Positions 1-8,627 are shown, numbered from the stretch's first letter. The stretch: DNA of 64,000 bases from CAVSQX01 sp963730225 (GCA_963730225.1 CAVSQX010000002.1:310001-374000), one strand, 5' to 3'. Notes: generated by a model from the sequence alone, not told the origin. Numbers and translations are program-made.

Positions 1-1
1 G

Positions 2-1063
2 ACGATCGATTATTCCGCCACCACCGACAAACTCACCATCGTGAACCTCACGAATCATTCGTATTTCAATCTCGCCGGCGCGGGCAACGGCGATGTTCTG
101 AATCACCTGCTTACTATCTACGCCGACCAATACACACCCACCGACGACCAGTTGATCCCCACCGGCCGCTTCGCCGACGTCGCCGGAACACCATTTGATT
201 TTCGACAGCCGCACAAAATCGGCCAGCGAATCGACGCCGACAATCCTCAGCTTCGTTTTGGCAACGGCTACGATGAAAACTTCGTCCTCACCCAAAAAGA
301 CGGCCTTCATCCCGCCGCCGTCGCCTATGAACCGGTATCCGGCCGCGTGCTGGAACTTTCGACCACCGAGCCCGGACTTCAGCTCTACTCCGCCAACGGC
401 CTGGACGGCTCGATCATCGGCAAAGACGGCAGATCGTATCCGCAGCACGGGGCCTTCTGTCTGGAGCCGGGCCATTTTCCCGATTCCCCCAACCATCCGG
501 AATTTCCCAGCACGGAGCTGGCGCCCGGACAAGTCTACCATAGCACCATCGTCTACAAATTCAGCACTCGGCCCTCATCCGGAATCGATCTATCAACAGG
601 TTGGACAGCTCTTCAGGAAGGGCAAGCCATCGGAACCATCGACCCTGACGCCAGGCAACCTGCCAATTCACACCCGCACATTCTTGAGATCGCGGTTACC
701 AAAACCGCCGACCCCGGCCAAGGCCGTGCCGGCGCAACGAGCGACGTTCACTTCGCCGTGAAGGAAAACGAATGGTACGATATCACGTTCACGGCGGTAA
801 CGGCACGTGCATCGGTAGGCCTGGTCTTTTCCCTGGAAACGTCCGATGGAAGCGTGTTAGCCCGCACCACGCTTCCCGAAATCGGCGGTCGCCCGCGACG
901 ACCCTTTGCCCCACCGTCTACGTCTCCGGCGCAATGGCGTAGCTACCTTGTTGGCCTCCACGCCCGCGGCTCCGATTCTGCCGCCCACCTGGTCATCACC
1001 CCCATCGAACCTACGGACATTTGGCTTGATAGTCTCACCCTCACACCCCGCCAGGCGGAATAG
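2..1063 (+). CDS. galM: Aldose 1-epimerase (galactose mutarotase), 5' truncated, with extra C-terminal domain
   Basis: Interconverts alpha and beta anomers of galactose or another aldose. The reading frame is open from base 2, so the N-terminus lies before the window. Family motifs are clear: NLTNHSYFNLAG with the catalytic histidine region, NGYDENFVL, and FCLEPGHFPDSPNHPEF with the catalytic glutamate. The epimerase fold ends near the YHSTIVYKF segment. About 150 further residues follow that ordinary mutarotases lack; they look like a beta-rich domain resembling carbohydrate-binding modules (inference). The stop lies 4 nt before the next start, a GH43 arabinanase, so both probably act in breakdown of arabinan- or galactan-rich plant polysaccharide. 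Confidence 0.9.
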   Translation, partial: TIDYSATTDKLTIVNLTNHSYFNLAGAGNGDVLNHLLTIYADQYTPTDDQLIPTGRFADVAGTPFDFRQPHKIGQRIDADNPQLRFGNGYDENFVLTQKDGLHPAAVAYEPVSGRVLELSTTEPGLQLYSANGLDGSIIGKDGRSYPQHGAFCLEPGHFPDSPNHPEFPSTELAPGQVYHSTIVYKFSTRPSSGIDLSTGWTALQEGQAIGTIDPDARQPANSHPHILEIAVTKTADPGQGRAGATSDVHFAVKENEWYDITFTAVTARASVGLVFSLETSDGSVLARTTLPEIGGRPRRPFAPPSTSPAQWRSYLVGLHARGSDSAAHLVITPIEPTDIWLDSLTLTPRQAE

Positions 1064-1067
1064 TAAC

Positions 1068-2069
1068 ATGAGATTTCTCAGCGCGCTCATTCCGATTCTT
1101 GTTGCGGCCACTGCGGCGTCCGCGCAAACGGAACCCGCCGCCGATCCACGCCAAATCCTGACTCAGTTTGGCCGCCGCGAGATTTCCGTCCACGATCCAT
1201 CCGCGATCGTCAAGTGCGATAACACGTACTGGCTCTTCTTCACCGGCAACGGCGTTCCGTCAATTCATTCGACCGATCTGAATCACTGGACCCGAGGCCC
1301 CCGAGCGTTCGCAGCCGCGCCGGCGTGGGTTGCCCGGGCTGTTCCAGCCAATCGCAACGCCAACTTCTGGGCTCCGGATGTCATTCACATCGGCGATCGC
1401 TATTTGCTTTTCTATTCAGTATCCAGCTTCGGCAAGAACGTCTCGGCCATCGGCGTTGCGGCAAGCCCCACACTTGATCCTACCAACTCCAGCTACCATT
1501 GGACGGATGGCGGGCTGGTAGTGCAGTCGCACGAGGCGGATGACTTCAACTGCATCGACCCCAGCGCCTTCCACGACGCCGACGGCAAGCTCTGGCTGTC
1601 GTTCGGCAGTTTCTGGAGCGGAATCAAACTGATCGAACTGAACGCGGATACGGGTCTGCGCATCGCGCCCAATTCGCCGATGTACAATCTGGCGCACTGG
1701 GACGCGATCGAGGCGTCGTATCTCTACCATCATGATCGTTACTATTATCTCTTTGCCAGCTTCGGGATGTGCTGTCGCGGAGTCTACAGCACCTACAACA
1801 CCCGCGTCGGCCGGGCCGACAAAATCACCGGACCGTATCTCGACCGAACCGGGAAAGATATGCTTCTAGGCGGCGGGACGCTGGTGGCCAAAACCTACGG
1901 TCCCTTCATCGGCCCCGGACAGGCCGGCATCTTTGAGGAAGACGGCAAGTCCTGGTTTACCTGCCATTTTTACGACGGCACTGCGAATGGCCTGCCCGAG
2001 CTGGCCATCCGCCCGCTCTCGTGGACCGACGACGGCTGGCCGATTGTCGGCAGGCTCGATGTCCAATAG
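1068..2069 (+). CDS. GH43 arabinan endo-1,5-alpha-L-arabinosidase, secreted
   Basis: Cleaves alpha-1,5-linked arabinan. 333 aa, with a signal peptide at residues 1-19 (MRFLSALIPILVAATAASA). The three acidic catalytic residues of the five-bladed propeller are visible: Asp43 in VHDPSAIV, Asp164 in CIDPSAF and Glu215 in AIEASYL. FGSFWSGIKL and the CCRGVYSTYNTRVGRA stretch are typical of endo-arabinanases. I chose the ATG at 1068 because the signal peptide begins there; the frame is open further upstream but overlaps the previous gene. It is probably co-transcribed with the mutarotase. Only 5 nt separate its stop from the convergent histidine kinase gene. Confidence 0.93.
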   Translation: MRFLSALIPILVAATAASAQTEPAADPRQILTQFGRREISVHDPSAIVKCDNTYWLFFTGNGVPSIHSTDLNHWTRGPRAFAAAPAWVARAVPANRNANFWAPDVIHIGDRYLLFYSVSSFGKNVSAIGVAASPTLDPTNSSYHWTDGGLVVQSHEADDFNCIDPSAFHDADGKLWLSFGSFWSGIKLIELNADTGLRIAPNSPMYNLAHWDAIEASYLYHHDRYYYLFASFGMCCRGVYSTYNTRVGRADKITGPYLDRTGKDMLLGGGTLVAKTYGPFIGPGQAGIFEEDGKSWFTCHFYDGTANGLPELAIRPLSWTDDGWPIVGRLDVQ

Positions 2070-2074
2070 AGGAA

Positions 2075-3922
2075 TCAAGCCGCTTGACGCTGCGACGCTT
2101 GCGCTTGCGATTCGCTGGCAAATTCGGCGGCCGATTCACGCAGGTTGATCCACGACTTTTCGCTCTCCGCCGACTGCAACAGCTTGGCAGCCTGCGGCGC
2201 TAAGTCCTTCAATCCCGCTGCGGCGGCCTTGCCCAGCAGCAATTGTGCGACGTCCTTGAGTTGCTCGCGGTCCTGACGGTCGATTGCCTGCTCGATCTGC
2301 GCCAGTTCGTCCGCCAACTCGTCGTAAAATTTCCGTACCTGCTCCGCGCGATTGGCCGCCGCGGCTTGCGCCTTGGCCGGCTCGACGGCCACTTGCTCGA
2401 TCTTCATGTACTTGCCGATCGCTTTAAGCAGCTTTTTCATGTCGATCGGTTTGGTCACGAAATCGTTGCAGCCGGCCTGGAGACACTTGGAGCGATCGCG
2501 CTCCATGGCGTTGGCGGTGAGCGCGATGATCGGTCCGGGATATCCGTTGCCGCGAAGCTGTAGCGTGGCGGTGTATCCGTCCATCACCGGCATCTGCACA
2601 TCCATCAGAATCAAGTCAAAAGGATTCCCGCTCATGTTGGCAAACATCGCCTTCTCGCAGGCGACTTGCCCATTGGGCGCAATCTCGATCTTCAAGCCCG
2701 TTTCGCGCAGCTTCTCGGCGATCAGCGCCTGATTGTCGGTGCCATCCTCGGCCACCAGCACGTGCCCGCTGATTTTCACGCGCGGTCCGGAAAAGTTTTC
2801 CTGCGCGTCCATCGCCTCCGCCGGGCGATCCTGCATTTCCACCTCGATCAGCGAACCCGTTTCCACCGTAACCGTGAACGTGCTGCCTTTGCCCGCCTCG
2901 CTGCTGGCCGCGATGTCGCCGCCCAGCGCCGTGGCGAAATGCCGCGAGATCGCCAGCCCAAGCCCGGATCCACCGTATTGCCGGCTGATCGTGGAGTCTC
3001 CCTGCACGAAGGGTTGGAACAGCGACGCCATCTGCTCGGCGGGAATGCCGATTCCGCTGTCGGCGATCTTGATCTCCAGCATCGGTTTTTGCGCCCGCAC
3101 CGAAGGCTTGATCGCCACGCTCACGCGCACGGCTCCTTCCCGGGTGAACTTGACGGCGTTGGCGATCAGATTGATCAACACCTGCCGCAGGCGAGTGGGA
3201 TCGGTGCGAATCATTTTTGGAATCGGTCCCTCGAAGCTCACCTCCAGCTTCAACCCCTTCTCGGTTGCCCGATGCCGAAGCATCGAACACACGTCGCCCA
3301 CGACCTGGGCCGGGCAGCACAAAATCCGCTCGACCGACATTTTGCCCGCCTCGATCTTCGATAGATCCAGAATGTCATTGATCAGCGTCAGCAGATGCTC
3401 GCCGTTGCGGCGAATGACCCGTGCATCGGCCGTTCGCTGCTCCTCGGTTCTCTGCGGATTCAACATCAGCTCGGCAAATCCGTTGATGGCGGTCAGCGGC
3501 GTGCGAATCTCGTGGCTGATGTTGGCAAAAAACGCCGACTTGAATCGATTCGCCGTCTCCGCCGCTTCCCTGGCCAGCTTCGACTGCTCCTCGGCCACCG
3601 CTCTCTCTACATCCATCTTGGCCAAGCGCCTGAGGTTCAGGCAGACGATCACGCCGAACACGACGGTCACCGAATAGACGAACAGAATGAGGCTGGTTTC
3701 CAATTCATACCAACCGCGATGCAGCCCGAACATCAGCACCCACCAGAGCAACGGCGGCACGGCGATGCACGACGGGAGCAGGTGCCGCGCCACCGCGCGG
3801 GTCATCTGACTCTGCGGCATCTTGCCGCCGCCGAGCGACGTTCGGTTACCGGCGATGCCGCTGCGCACCATCTCCGAAATGTCCGGAGCGAGATAATCCG
3901 ACTTTGGCGTGTTCTGATTCAT
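2075..3922 (-). CDS. Hybrid sensor histidine kinase / response regulator
   Basis: Membrane-anchored kinase that autophosphorylates and passes phosphate to its own receiver domain. From the Met at 3922 (an in-frame Met also exists at 3961): two hydrophobic segments near residues 48-66 and 76-96, a HisKA domain with FFANISHEIRTPL (His137), and an HATPase with the N-box NAVKFT and G-boxes DSGIGIP and GGSGLGLAISR. A receiver follows, with LILMDVQMPVMDG (phosphoacceptor Asp) and the KP of FVTKPID. The last ~90 residues resemble an Hpt helical bundle, but the expected aHxLKG motif reads AQLLLG with no histidine, so the relay to an external regulator is probably lost. No periplasmic sensor domain is evident. 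Confidence 0.92.
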   Translation of the reverse strand: MNQNTPKSDYLAPDISEMVRSGIAGNRTSLGGGKMPQSQMTRAVARHLLPSCIAVPPLLWWVLMFGLHRGWYELETSLILFVYSVTVVFGVIVCLNLRRLAKMDVERAVAEEQSKLAREAAETANRFKSAFFANISHEIRTPLTAINGFAELMLNPQRTEEQRTADARVIRRNGEHLLTLINDILDLSKIEAGKMSVERILCCPAQVVGDVCSMLRHRATEKGLKLEVSFEGPIPKMIRTDPTRLRQVLINLIANAVKFTREGAVRVSVAIKPSVRAQKPMLEIKIADSGIGIPAEQMASLFQPFVQGDSTISRQYGGSGLGLAISRHFATALGGDIAASSEAGKGSTFTVTVETGSLIEVEMQDRPAEAMDAQENFSGPRVKISGHVLVAEDGTDNQALIAEKLRETGLKIEIAPNGQVACEKAMFANMSGNPFDLILMDVQMPVMDGYTATLQLRGNGYPGPIIALTANAMERDRSKCLQAGCNDFVTKPIDMKKLLKAIGKYMKIEQVAVEPAKAQAAAANRAEQVRKFYDELADELAQIEQAIDRQDREQLKDVAQLLLGKAAAAGLKDLAPQAAKLLQSAESEKSWINLRESAAEFASESQAQASQRQAA

Positions 3923-4115
3923 GTTAATCCCAATTCCGCTGGCGTTTAGATGTAGTTCCATCCGTACAATCGTCGTGGCGACAGAGGGCGTTTAGCAGAA
4001 TCTGTCGAACCTTCGACATTACCGGACCCGCCGACCCGGTGCCGCCGCAATGCAGAAACGTTAATTCCCTCTCCCCACAATCGCATTTACTTCCTGCGGC
4101 GAAGGAGAGGGAACT

Positions 4116-4373
4116 ATGAACCTGCGTATCAATCGCTGGCTGATGGCTTTCGCCTTCGCCATCCTCGGTGGGCTGTTTGCCTACTCGCTCGCCCCTTCGA
4201 CTGTCTTCGGCGACGGCCACCACAATCCGCGCATTCACAAAGCGCTGGATGCTCTGCGTGACGCCCGCAAAGAGCTCGATGAGGCCCCACACGATTTCCA
4301 CGGCCAAAGGAAAGATGCCATGGCCGCGGTCGACAATGCCATCGACCATCTGGATCGGATTAAAGATTTGTAA
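4116..4373 (+). CDS. Small secreted or periplasmic helical protein
   Basis: 85 aa. A signal or anchor segment (LMAFAFAILGGLFAYSLAP, residues ~9-27) is followed by a short charged helical region: KALDALRDARKELDEAP, then AMAAVDNAIDHLDRIKDL. A good Shine-Dalgarno sequence (GGAGAGGG) precedes the ATG. Similar short proteins with paired leucine/aspartate-rich helices occur near envelope genes in many bacteria, but I do not know a function. It stands alone, with 150 bp of apparently empty sequence upstream towards the kinase gene. Confidence 0.7.
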   Translation: MNLRINRWLMAFAFAILGGLFAYSLAPSTVFGDGHHNPRIHKALDALRDARKELDEAPHDFHGQRKDAMAAVDNAIDHLDRIKDL

Positions 4374-4400
4374 ATTGAATCTCGCCAAATCCGACGGGCT

Positions 4401-4913
4401 TCACTGCCTGCCGGTCTGCTCGCGCAGCTTCTTAATGGCCAAAAGCTGAAAAAGAGAGTCGCGATCCTTCGCCCGGTTAACGTGCTGCTTGATGCGGATT
4501 AGATCGTCGAGGGAGATGACCATGAGATTCAAAGGGCCAACGGGAAGCGTCGTCGCATTTTTGGCCAGCGCTTCAAAATCGCCGATGGGTTCCACATAGC
4601 CAAGGATATCAAACTGTATTCGGCCGACGTCAAATGTGAAATTGCTCCCCAAGGCGAGACTTTTGGCGTCAATAATGAACGGCAGATCGCGCGGGGCATT
4701 ACGAAGGGTAGGCTTAAGTTCCTTCAGCGCCGCGGCCATGCGCTGGAGGTTTTCCTTGCTGCGCCGATAACACAGATCAACATCGAAGGTAACGCGCGGG
4801 CTGCCGAACAATGTTTCGGCTTGACCGCCAATGACGATGAATTCGACGCCGTAGCGGACCAGGTGCTCGGCGATCCGGCGAAGATCACTTTTTGTCTCGC
4901 TGGATTGCTCCAT
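4401..4913 (-). CDS. Nucleotidyltransferase-fold protein (MNT/AbiEii-like)
   Basis: 170 aa with the minimal nucleotidyltransferase signature: FIVIGGQAETLFGSPR followed by TFDVDLCYRR (GG...DVD, metal-binding aspartates). A later acidic position is FDILGYVEPIG, and SLDDLIRIKQHVNRAKD is the usual C-terminal helix of this superfamily. Such proteins often act as antitoxins or as nucleotidylating toxins. It overlaps the upstream small gene by 29 nt, so the two are translated as a unit. I infer a toxin-antitoxin-like or regulatory pair, but which partner is active cannot be read from sequence. Confidence 0.78.
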   Translation of the reverse strand: MEQSSETKSDLRRIAEHLVRYGVEFIVIGGQAETLFGSPRVTFDVDLCYRRSKENLQRMAAALKELKPTLRNAPRDLPFIIDAKSLALGSNFTFDVGRIQFDILGYVEPIGDFEALAKNATTLPVGPLNLMVISLDDLIRIKQHVNRAKDRDSLFQLLAIKKLREQTGRQ

Positions 4914-5085
4914 ATTTTCGCAATTCTTCGGCGCTGCGCCGGCCGTTGTCGCCGCGGATGAGACGCTCTTCGTAGGGGAGATTGAAAGCCTCCTCGATCA
5001 AAGACAAATCCACCCCGTTTTCGTCCTGCTCCCCGTACCAATTCGGGTCGTTCATCCGGCGAAGATATTCTTCCTTGGAAAGCAT
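4885..5085 (-). CDS. Small acidic protein, partner of the nucleotidyltransferase
   Basis: 66 aa starting MLSKEEYLRRMNDPNWYGEQ, acidic in the middle (ENGVDLSLIEEAF) and basic near the end (LIRGDNGRRSAEELRKYG). The Met at 5085 is preferred over longer starts because TATAAT lies on the coding strand at 5092-5097, just 6 nt upstream, with ATGACT 18 nt before it. That fits a leaderless transcript. No known domain is recognised. Overlap with the nucleotidyltransferase gene indicates coupled expression, as in antitoxin-toxin pairs. Confidence 0.65.
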   Translation of the reverse strand: MLSKEEYLRRMNDPNWYGEQDENGVDLSLIEEAFNLPYEERLIRGDNGRRSAEELRKYGAIQRDKK

Positions 5086-5091
5086 CGCTGG

Positions 5092-5121
5092 ATTATAGCA
5101 TTCGCGTGCGGCACGAGTCAT
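5092..5121 (-). promoter_or_regulatory. Promoter of the small-protein/nucleotidyltransferase pair
   Basis: On the minus strand a perfect TATAAT (5092-5097) is preceded after an 18-nt spacer by ATGACT (5116-5121). The ATG at 5085 begins 6 nt after the -10 box, so transcription should start at or next to the start codon. Confidence 0.55.
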
Positions 5122-5159
5122 GTTCTCCCCGCGTCGCATCAGAAATACCAGGCCCGGCG

Positions 5160-6206
5160 TCAAATCCCACCCTCGTCCCTTCCAACGTCATTCGGGTCGA
5201 TCGTGAATATTTTCTCATCGACCTTCTGATTCACGAAAAGATTCGCGTCGTTTACCGTGAACAAACAGTGCATCGTCGTTTCGTGCGCATCAGTGTCGGC
5301 GAACCAATTCCACTTGGCCGTCGTTGGCACCATGACCGGCCCGCGATCCGTCTGTATCGTCCTGACCGTTTCCACTTCAAAGCGGCTCGAGGTGTTCCCA
5401 TTTTCAAAAAATCGCTCCGAGCCCAGCGGCAGCAAGTCGAGATCCCTGGCCAAATACCAGCGGTGCGCGCCACGCTTTGGAAGATGAACCGCCACCACCA
5501 CGCAGGGATGCCCGGCGAAAGTCGCGTCTCCAGTAACGCTGGCCACCACCGGAAGCTGCTTCCAGATTTCGGCCCCGGGGCCCAGCGTCTCCAGCGTTCG
5601 GTCGGGCAAATCCGGCATGAGCGAGTCGTAGGATTGGAAAATGGGAATATTCTCGCTGTAACCCTCCGGCGGCACGGTGGCGGCCGCTGTCGTCGCCCTT
5701 ACCTTGGTCGATTTACCAATATCCCGCTTGTTCAGCTGCTGCCACTGCTTCCCATTGAAGGCATAAACCATACCGAAATGCGGCAGCGACCGTGGCGGCA
5801 CGACCGAATCATCGATTCCTAATTCAATTCTAAATTCGTTGCCCGCAATGATCGCCCGCACTGTTCGCAAGTCGCGCAATTGTGTCTGGTCTGTCGGGCT
5901 GTTTGCGCGATACATATCCATCGTGTACGTGATATCCAGCGATTTGATTCGATCGAAGTAATTCTGCTGCGCCGTCGCGACATCGGCGATCGTAACCGGC
6001 TCGGTGGTTGCCCCTGACCACGCCAGTGTCGAAGAGATCAGAACGCATGCTGTACCAAGGGCCAGCGTGAAGCCAACCGCATTGGTCACTTTGGCACGAT
6101 TGGATGAGGCCGGATTCACGCTTGCAAATGATAACCCATCGATTGCTTGGAACAATTCGCAATCGACTTCGTCCAAACTTTTCGGATCGACGCCGCGGAG
6201 AATCAT
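5160..6206 (-). CDS. Membrane-anchored hypothetical protein, LolA-like fold possible
   Basis: 348 aa. About 43 residues precede a single hydrophobic segment (AVGFTLALGTACVLISSTLAW); the rest is presumably extracytoplasmic. The C-terminal part (VPTTAKWNWFADTD, NANLFVNQKVDEKIFTIDP) resembles the LolA/outer-membrane lipoprotein-sorting fold common as large paralogous sets in planctomycetes (inference). The cytoplasmic N-terminus (PKSLDEVDCELFQAIDG) has no recognised domain. The ATG lies back-to-back with, and overlaps by two bases, the start of a small gene on the other strand. A signal-peptide-only start would need a non-Met codon. Confidence 0.68.
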   Translation of the reverse strand: MILRGVDPKSLDEVDCELFQAIDGLSFASVNPASSNRAKVTNAVGFTLALGTACVLISSTLAWSGATTEPVTIADVATAQQNYFDRIKSLDITYTMDMYRANSPTDQTQLRDLRTVRAIIAGNEFRIELGIDDSVVPPRSLPHFGMVYAFNGKQWQQLNKRDIGKSTKVRATTAAATVPPEGYSENIPIFQSYDSLMPDLPDRTLETLGPGAEIWKQLPVVASVTGDATFAGHPCVVVAVHLPKRGAHRWYLARDLDLLPLGSERFFENGNTSSRFEVETVRTIQTDRGPVMVPTTAKWNWFADTDAHETTMHCLFTVNDANLFVNQKVDEKIFTIDPNDVGRDEGGI

Positions 6207-6369
6207 GCCCCGACGAATCTGGATTATCGTTCTTTCGGTTCTGGCCCTGGCCGCGCTTCTGATCGAGCTTCGCGCAGGGATCGAATTGCGGGAACTCTGG
6301 GAGCACCGGCCGAGGCATCCGCCGCAGATTGTCGTGCCGCTTGTCGTTCAATTCGGCCGGGAAAGATAA
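6205..6369 (+). CDS. Small single-pass membrane protein
   Basis: 54 aa: MPRRIWIIVLSVLALAALLI, then a charged helix (ELRAGIELRELWEHRPRHP) and a short hydrophobic end. GGAG lies 7 nt before the ATG. The start codon shares bases with the divergent start at 6206, so one of the two starts may be wrong. It stops 3 nt before the convergent lipA stop. Function unknown; the reading frame and topology look genuine but it could be fortuitous. Confidence 0.42.
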   Translation: MPRRIWIIVLSVLALAALLIELRAGIELRELWEHRPRHPPQIVVPLVVQFGRER

Positions 6370-6372
6370 TCG

Positions 6373-7281
6373 TCACGTCGCCGCCGCATGGGCGTGGACC
6401 TGTTTCTCCGCATGGTAGCTGCTGCGCACCAGCGGCCCGGATTCGACATGGCGGATGCCCTTGGTTTCGCCGCGAATCTTCCAATCCGCAAACTCATCCG
6501 GATGCACCCATCGCTCGACGGCCAGATGTTCAGCGGTGGGCTGGAGATATTGGCCCAGCGTGAGGATTTCGCAGCCGATCGAAACCAGATCATCGAGAAC
6601 CGAATCGATTTCGCCTTCGGTTTCGCCCAGGCCCAGCATCATCCCGGTTTTACTGAGCATCCCCTGCCCGGCGGCGATCTGAAGCAATTCCAAACTTCGC
6701 CGATACTTGGCCTGCGGCCGAACGCGCTGGTAAAGGCGCGGGACGGTTTCGATGTTGTGATTCAGAATCTCCGGCTTCTCATCCAGCACCAATTGCAGGG
6801 CGGCCCAGTCGCCGGCGAAATCGGGGATGAGAACTTCGACATGTGTGCCGGGGGATTGCCGGCGGATTTCGCGGATGGTGTGCGCCCACACCGCCGCTCC
6901 GCCGTCGGGAAGCTCGTCGCGGTTGACGCTGGTGATGACGACGTGCTTCAGATTCATCTGCGCCACCGCGAAACCGACGCGCATCGGTTCATCCAGATCG
7001 AGCGTGGGCGGCCGGCCGGTGGCGATGTGGCAAAATCCGCAGCTTCGGGTGCAAACATCGCCCAGGATCATCAGCGTCGCTGTTCCGGCGGCCCAGCATT
7101 CGCCCATGTTGGGGCACTTGGCGCTTTGGCAGACGGTGTGCAGCTTCTGCTGGTTCACCAGATTCAACAGCCGCGCGTACCCCGGACCCGCGGGCATTTT
7201 CATCTTCAGCCACGGCGGTTTGCGCCCGGCGGGAGCGGCCGCGTCGGCGGAGAGCACCAGATGGTTGAGCGAATGCGTCAT
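6373..7281 (-). CDS. lipA: Lipoyl synthase
   Basis: Radical SAM enzyme that inserts two sulfurs into protein-bound octanoate to make the lipoyl cofactor of 2-oxoacid dehydrogenases and glycine cleavage H protein. 302 aa. Both iron-sulfur sites are present: the auxiliary cluster CQSAKCPNMGEC (Cys51, 56, 62) and the radical SAM CTRSCGFC (Cys77, 81, 84). The C-terminal RSSYHA motif supplies the conserved serine ligand. No lipB is seen next to it. tRNA-Gly lies 32 bp upstream on the same strand and could share its transcript. Confidence 0.97.
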   Translation of the reverse strand: MTHSLNHLVLSADAAAPAGRKPPWLKMKMPAGPGYARLLNLVNQQKLHTVCQSAKCPNMGECWAAGTATLMILGDVCTRSCGFCHIATGRPPTLDLDEPMRVGFAVAQMNLKHVVITSVNRDELPDGGAAVWAHTIREIRRQSPGTHVEVLIPDFAGDWAALQLVLDEKPEILNHNIETVPRLYQRVRPQAKYRRSLELLQIAAGQGMLSKTGMMLGLGETEGEIDSVLDDLVSIGCEILTLGQYLQPTAEHLAVERWVHPDEFADWKIRGETKGIRHVESGPLVRSSYHAEKQVHAHAAAT

Positions 7282-7312
7282 GTGCAGTCGGAATGATTGC
7301 AGCAGCGGCCAG

Positions 7313-7383
7313 AGCGGGCGAAGGGACTCGAACCCTCAACAGCCAGCTTGGAAGGCTGCGCTCTGCCATTGAGCTACGCCCGC
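7313..7383 (-). tRNA. tRNA-Gly (anticodon TCC)
   Basis: The minus strand folds as a cloverleaf: acceptor GCGGGCG paired with CGCCCGC, D-arm GCTC/GAGC, anticodon loop CTTCCAA (TCC), T-arm GAGGG-TTCGAGT-CCCTT. No CCA is encoded. The D stem and anticodon stem abut with no base for position 26, so the molecule is one nucleotide short at that joint (71 nt). It may be a base lost in sequencing. Confidence 0.93.
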
Positions 7384-7447
7384 GGTGCATGTGAATGATA
7401 TCGGCGGGAATGAAGCTGGACAAGAATTGGAGGATGGCGAAGAGGAA

Positions 7448-7527
7448 TGACAAGGGGACAAGGCGACACGGTGACAAGGCAATTTGCATTTGTCACCTTG
7501 TCACCCCTGCACCTTGTCACCTTGTCA
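7448..7527. repeat. Imperfect long hairpin built of TGACAAGG units
   Basis: The left arm runs TGACAAGGGGACAAGG... and the right arm ...CACCTTGTCACCTTGTCA. They pair over roughly 35 bp with a short AT-rich loop near 7482-7489. Each arm is itself a string of 8-nt units. It lies in the 227-bp gap between tRNA-Gly and the sigma-54 activator and codes for nothing obvious. Confidence 0.8.
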
Positions 7528-7610
7528 TGCGGCTCTATTGCCATGGAAAAAAGAAAGGACGCGCACAAAGCGCGTCCCTGAAAATTACTCGATCCAACCC
7601 GCCCAACCGC

Positions 7611-8597
7611 TCACTTGTGCAACTGAATGCCCAGGCGAATGATTCGGCGATTGAGCCGTTGGATGTTGATGCCGAGCAGTCGGCTGGCCATCGCCTTGTT
7701 GTAGTTGGCTCGCTTTAGAGCCGTCGCGATGGTCTGCCGCTCGACGTCTTCCAGCGACATCACATCGGTGCTGACCGGACGGGCCGTGCCGGTTTGCAAA
7801 CGAATCGGAATGTCGCTGAGTTCGACGGTTTCGGTGGAAGCCAGCACGTGGGCGTGCTCCATCACGTTGGCCAATTCGCGCACATTGCCGGGCCAAACGT
7901 AACATTGCAGCACTTCCGCCACCGGCTGGGAAATTTTCTTCAGCGGCTCGTTGTACAACTCCGATTGCAACTGAAGGAAATGCTGCGCCAGCGGAAGAAT
8001 GTCCTGCGGACGCTCACGCAACGGCGGAGTCTTGAGGACGACGACGTTGAGACGGAAGTACAGATCCTGCCGGAACGAGCCGTCACGAACCATCACATCC
8101 AGATCGCGGTGGGTCGCGGTGATGACACGGATGTCCACCGGCCGCGGATTGGTGTCGCCGACGGGCACGACGACTTTTTCCTGAAGGATGCGCAGGAACT
8201 TAGACTGAAGGTGCAGGCTCAGTTCGCCGATTTCGTCCAGGAACAGCGTGCCCCCGTCAGCGGCGCGGATGAAGCCCAGTGAATCGCGCATTGCGCCGGT
8301 GAAGGCGCCTTTCACGTGGCCGAACAGTTCGCTCTCGAACAGCGTGTCGCTGAGCGAAGAACAATCGACAGGGATGAAAGGCTTGTCGGCTCGGGCCGAA
8401 TTGCCGTGGATGTGCCGAGCGAGCATTTCTTTGCCCGTTCCGGTCTCACCCAGTAGCATGATGGTGGATTGTCGCCGGGCGATGTCGGCGCCAACACGTT
8501 TCAGCTCAGCCATCGGCGCTGAATCGCCGACAAATCGCTGCGCTAAACCCAAAGGATCGAAGCCCACACCCACGTTAGTGGTGTCAGTCGCGGTCAT
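7611..8597 (-). CDS. Sigma-54-dependent transcriptional activator without receiver domain
   Basis: AAA+ enhancer-binding protein, 328 aa. Walker A GETGTGKE at residues 50-57, the sigma-54-contacting loop GAFTGA at 97-102, Walker B TLFLDE at 117-122, then a Fis-type helix-turn-helix at the C-terminus (TIATALKRANYNKAMASRLL). Only about 20 residues precede the AAA+ domain, so there is no receiver or sensor domain; activity must be set by expression or a partner. The SD GGGGAGAGAG lies just before the ATG, and a strong hairpin lies in its leader. Confidence 0.95.
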   Translation of the reverse strand: MTATDTTNVGVGFDPLGLAQRFVGDSAPMAELKRVGADIARRQSTIMLLGETGTGKEMLARHIHGNSARADKPFIPVDCSSLSDTLFESELFGHVKGAFTGAMRDSLGFIRAADGGTLFLDEIGELSLHLQSKFLRILQEKVVVPVGDTNPRPVDIRVITATHRDLDVMVRDGSFRQDLYFRLNVVVLKTPPLRERPQDILPLAQHFLQLQSELYNEPLKKISQPVAEVLQCYVWPGNVRELANVMEHAHVLASTETVELSDIPIRLQTGTARPVSTDVMSLEDVERQTIATALKRANYNKAMASRLLGINIQRLNRRIIRLGIQLHK

Positions 8598-8627
8598 ATA
8601 GCTCTCTCCCCAAAAAAGAATTAGGGG

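Noticed and set aside
7448..7527. CRISPR array
   Set aside because: Units are 8 nt and form an inverted hairpin; there are no spacers and no cas genes in the window.
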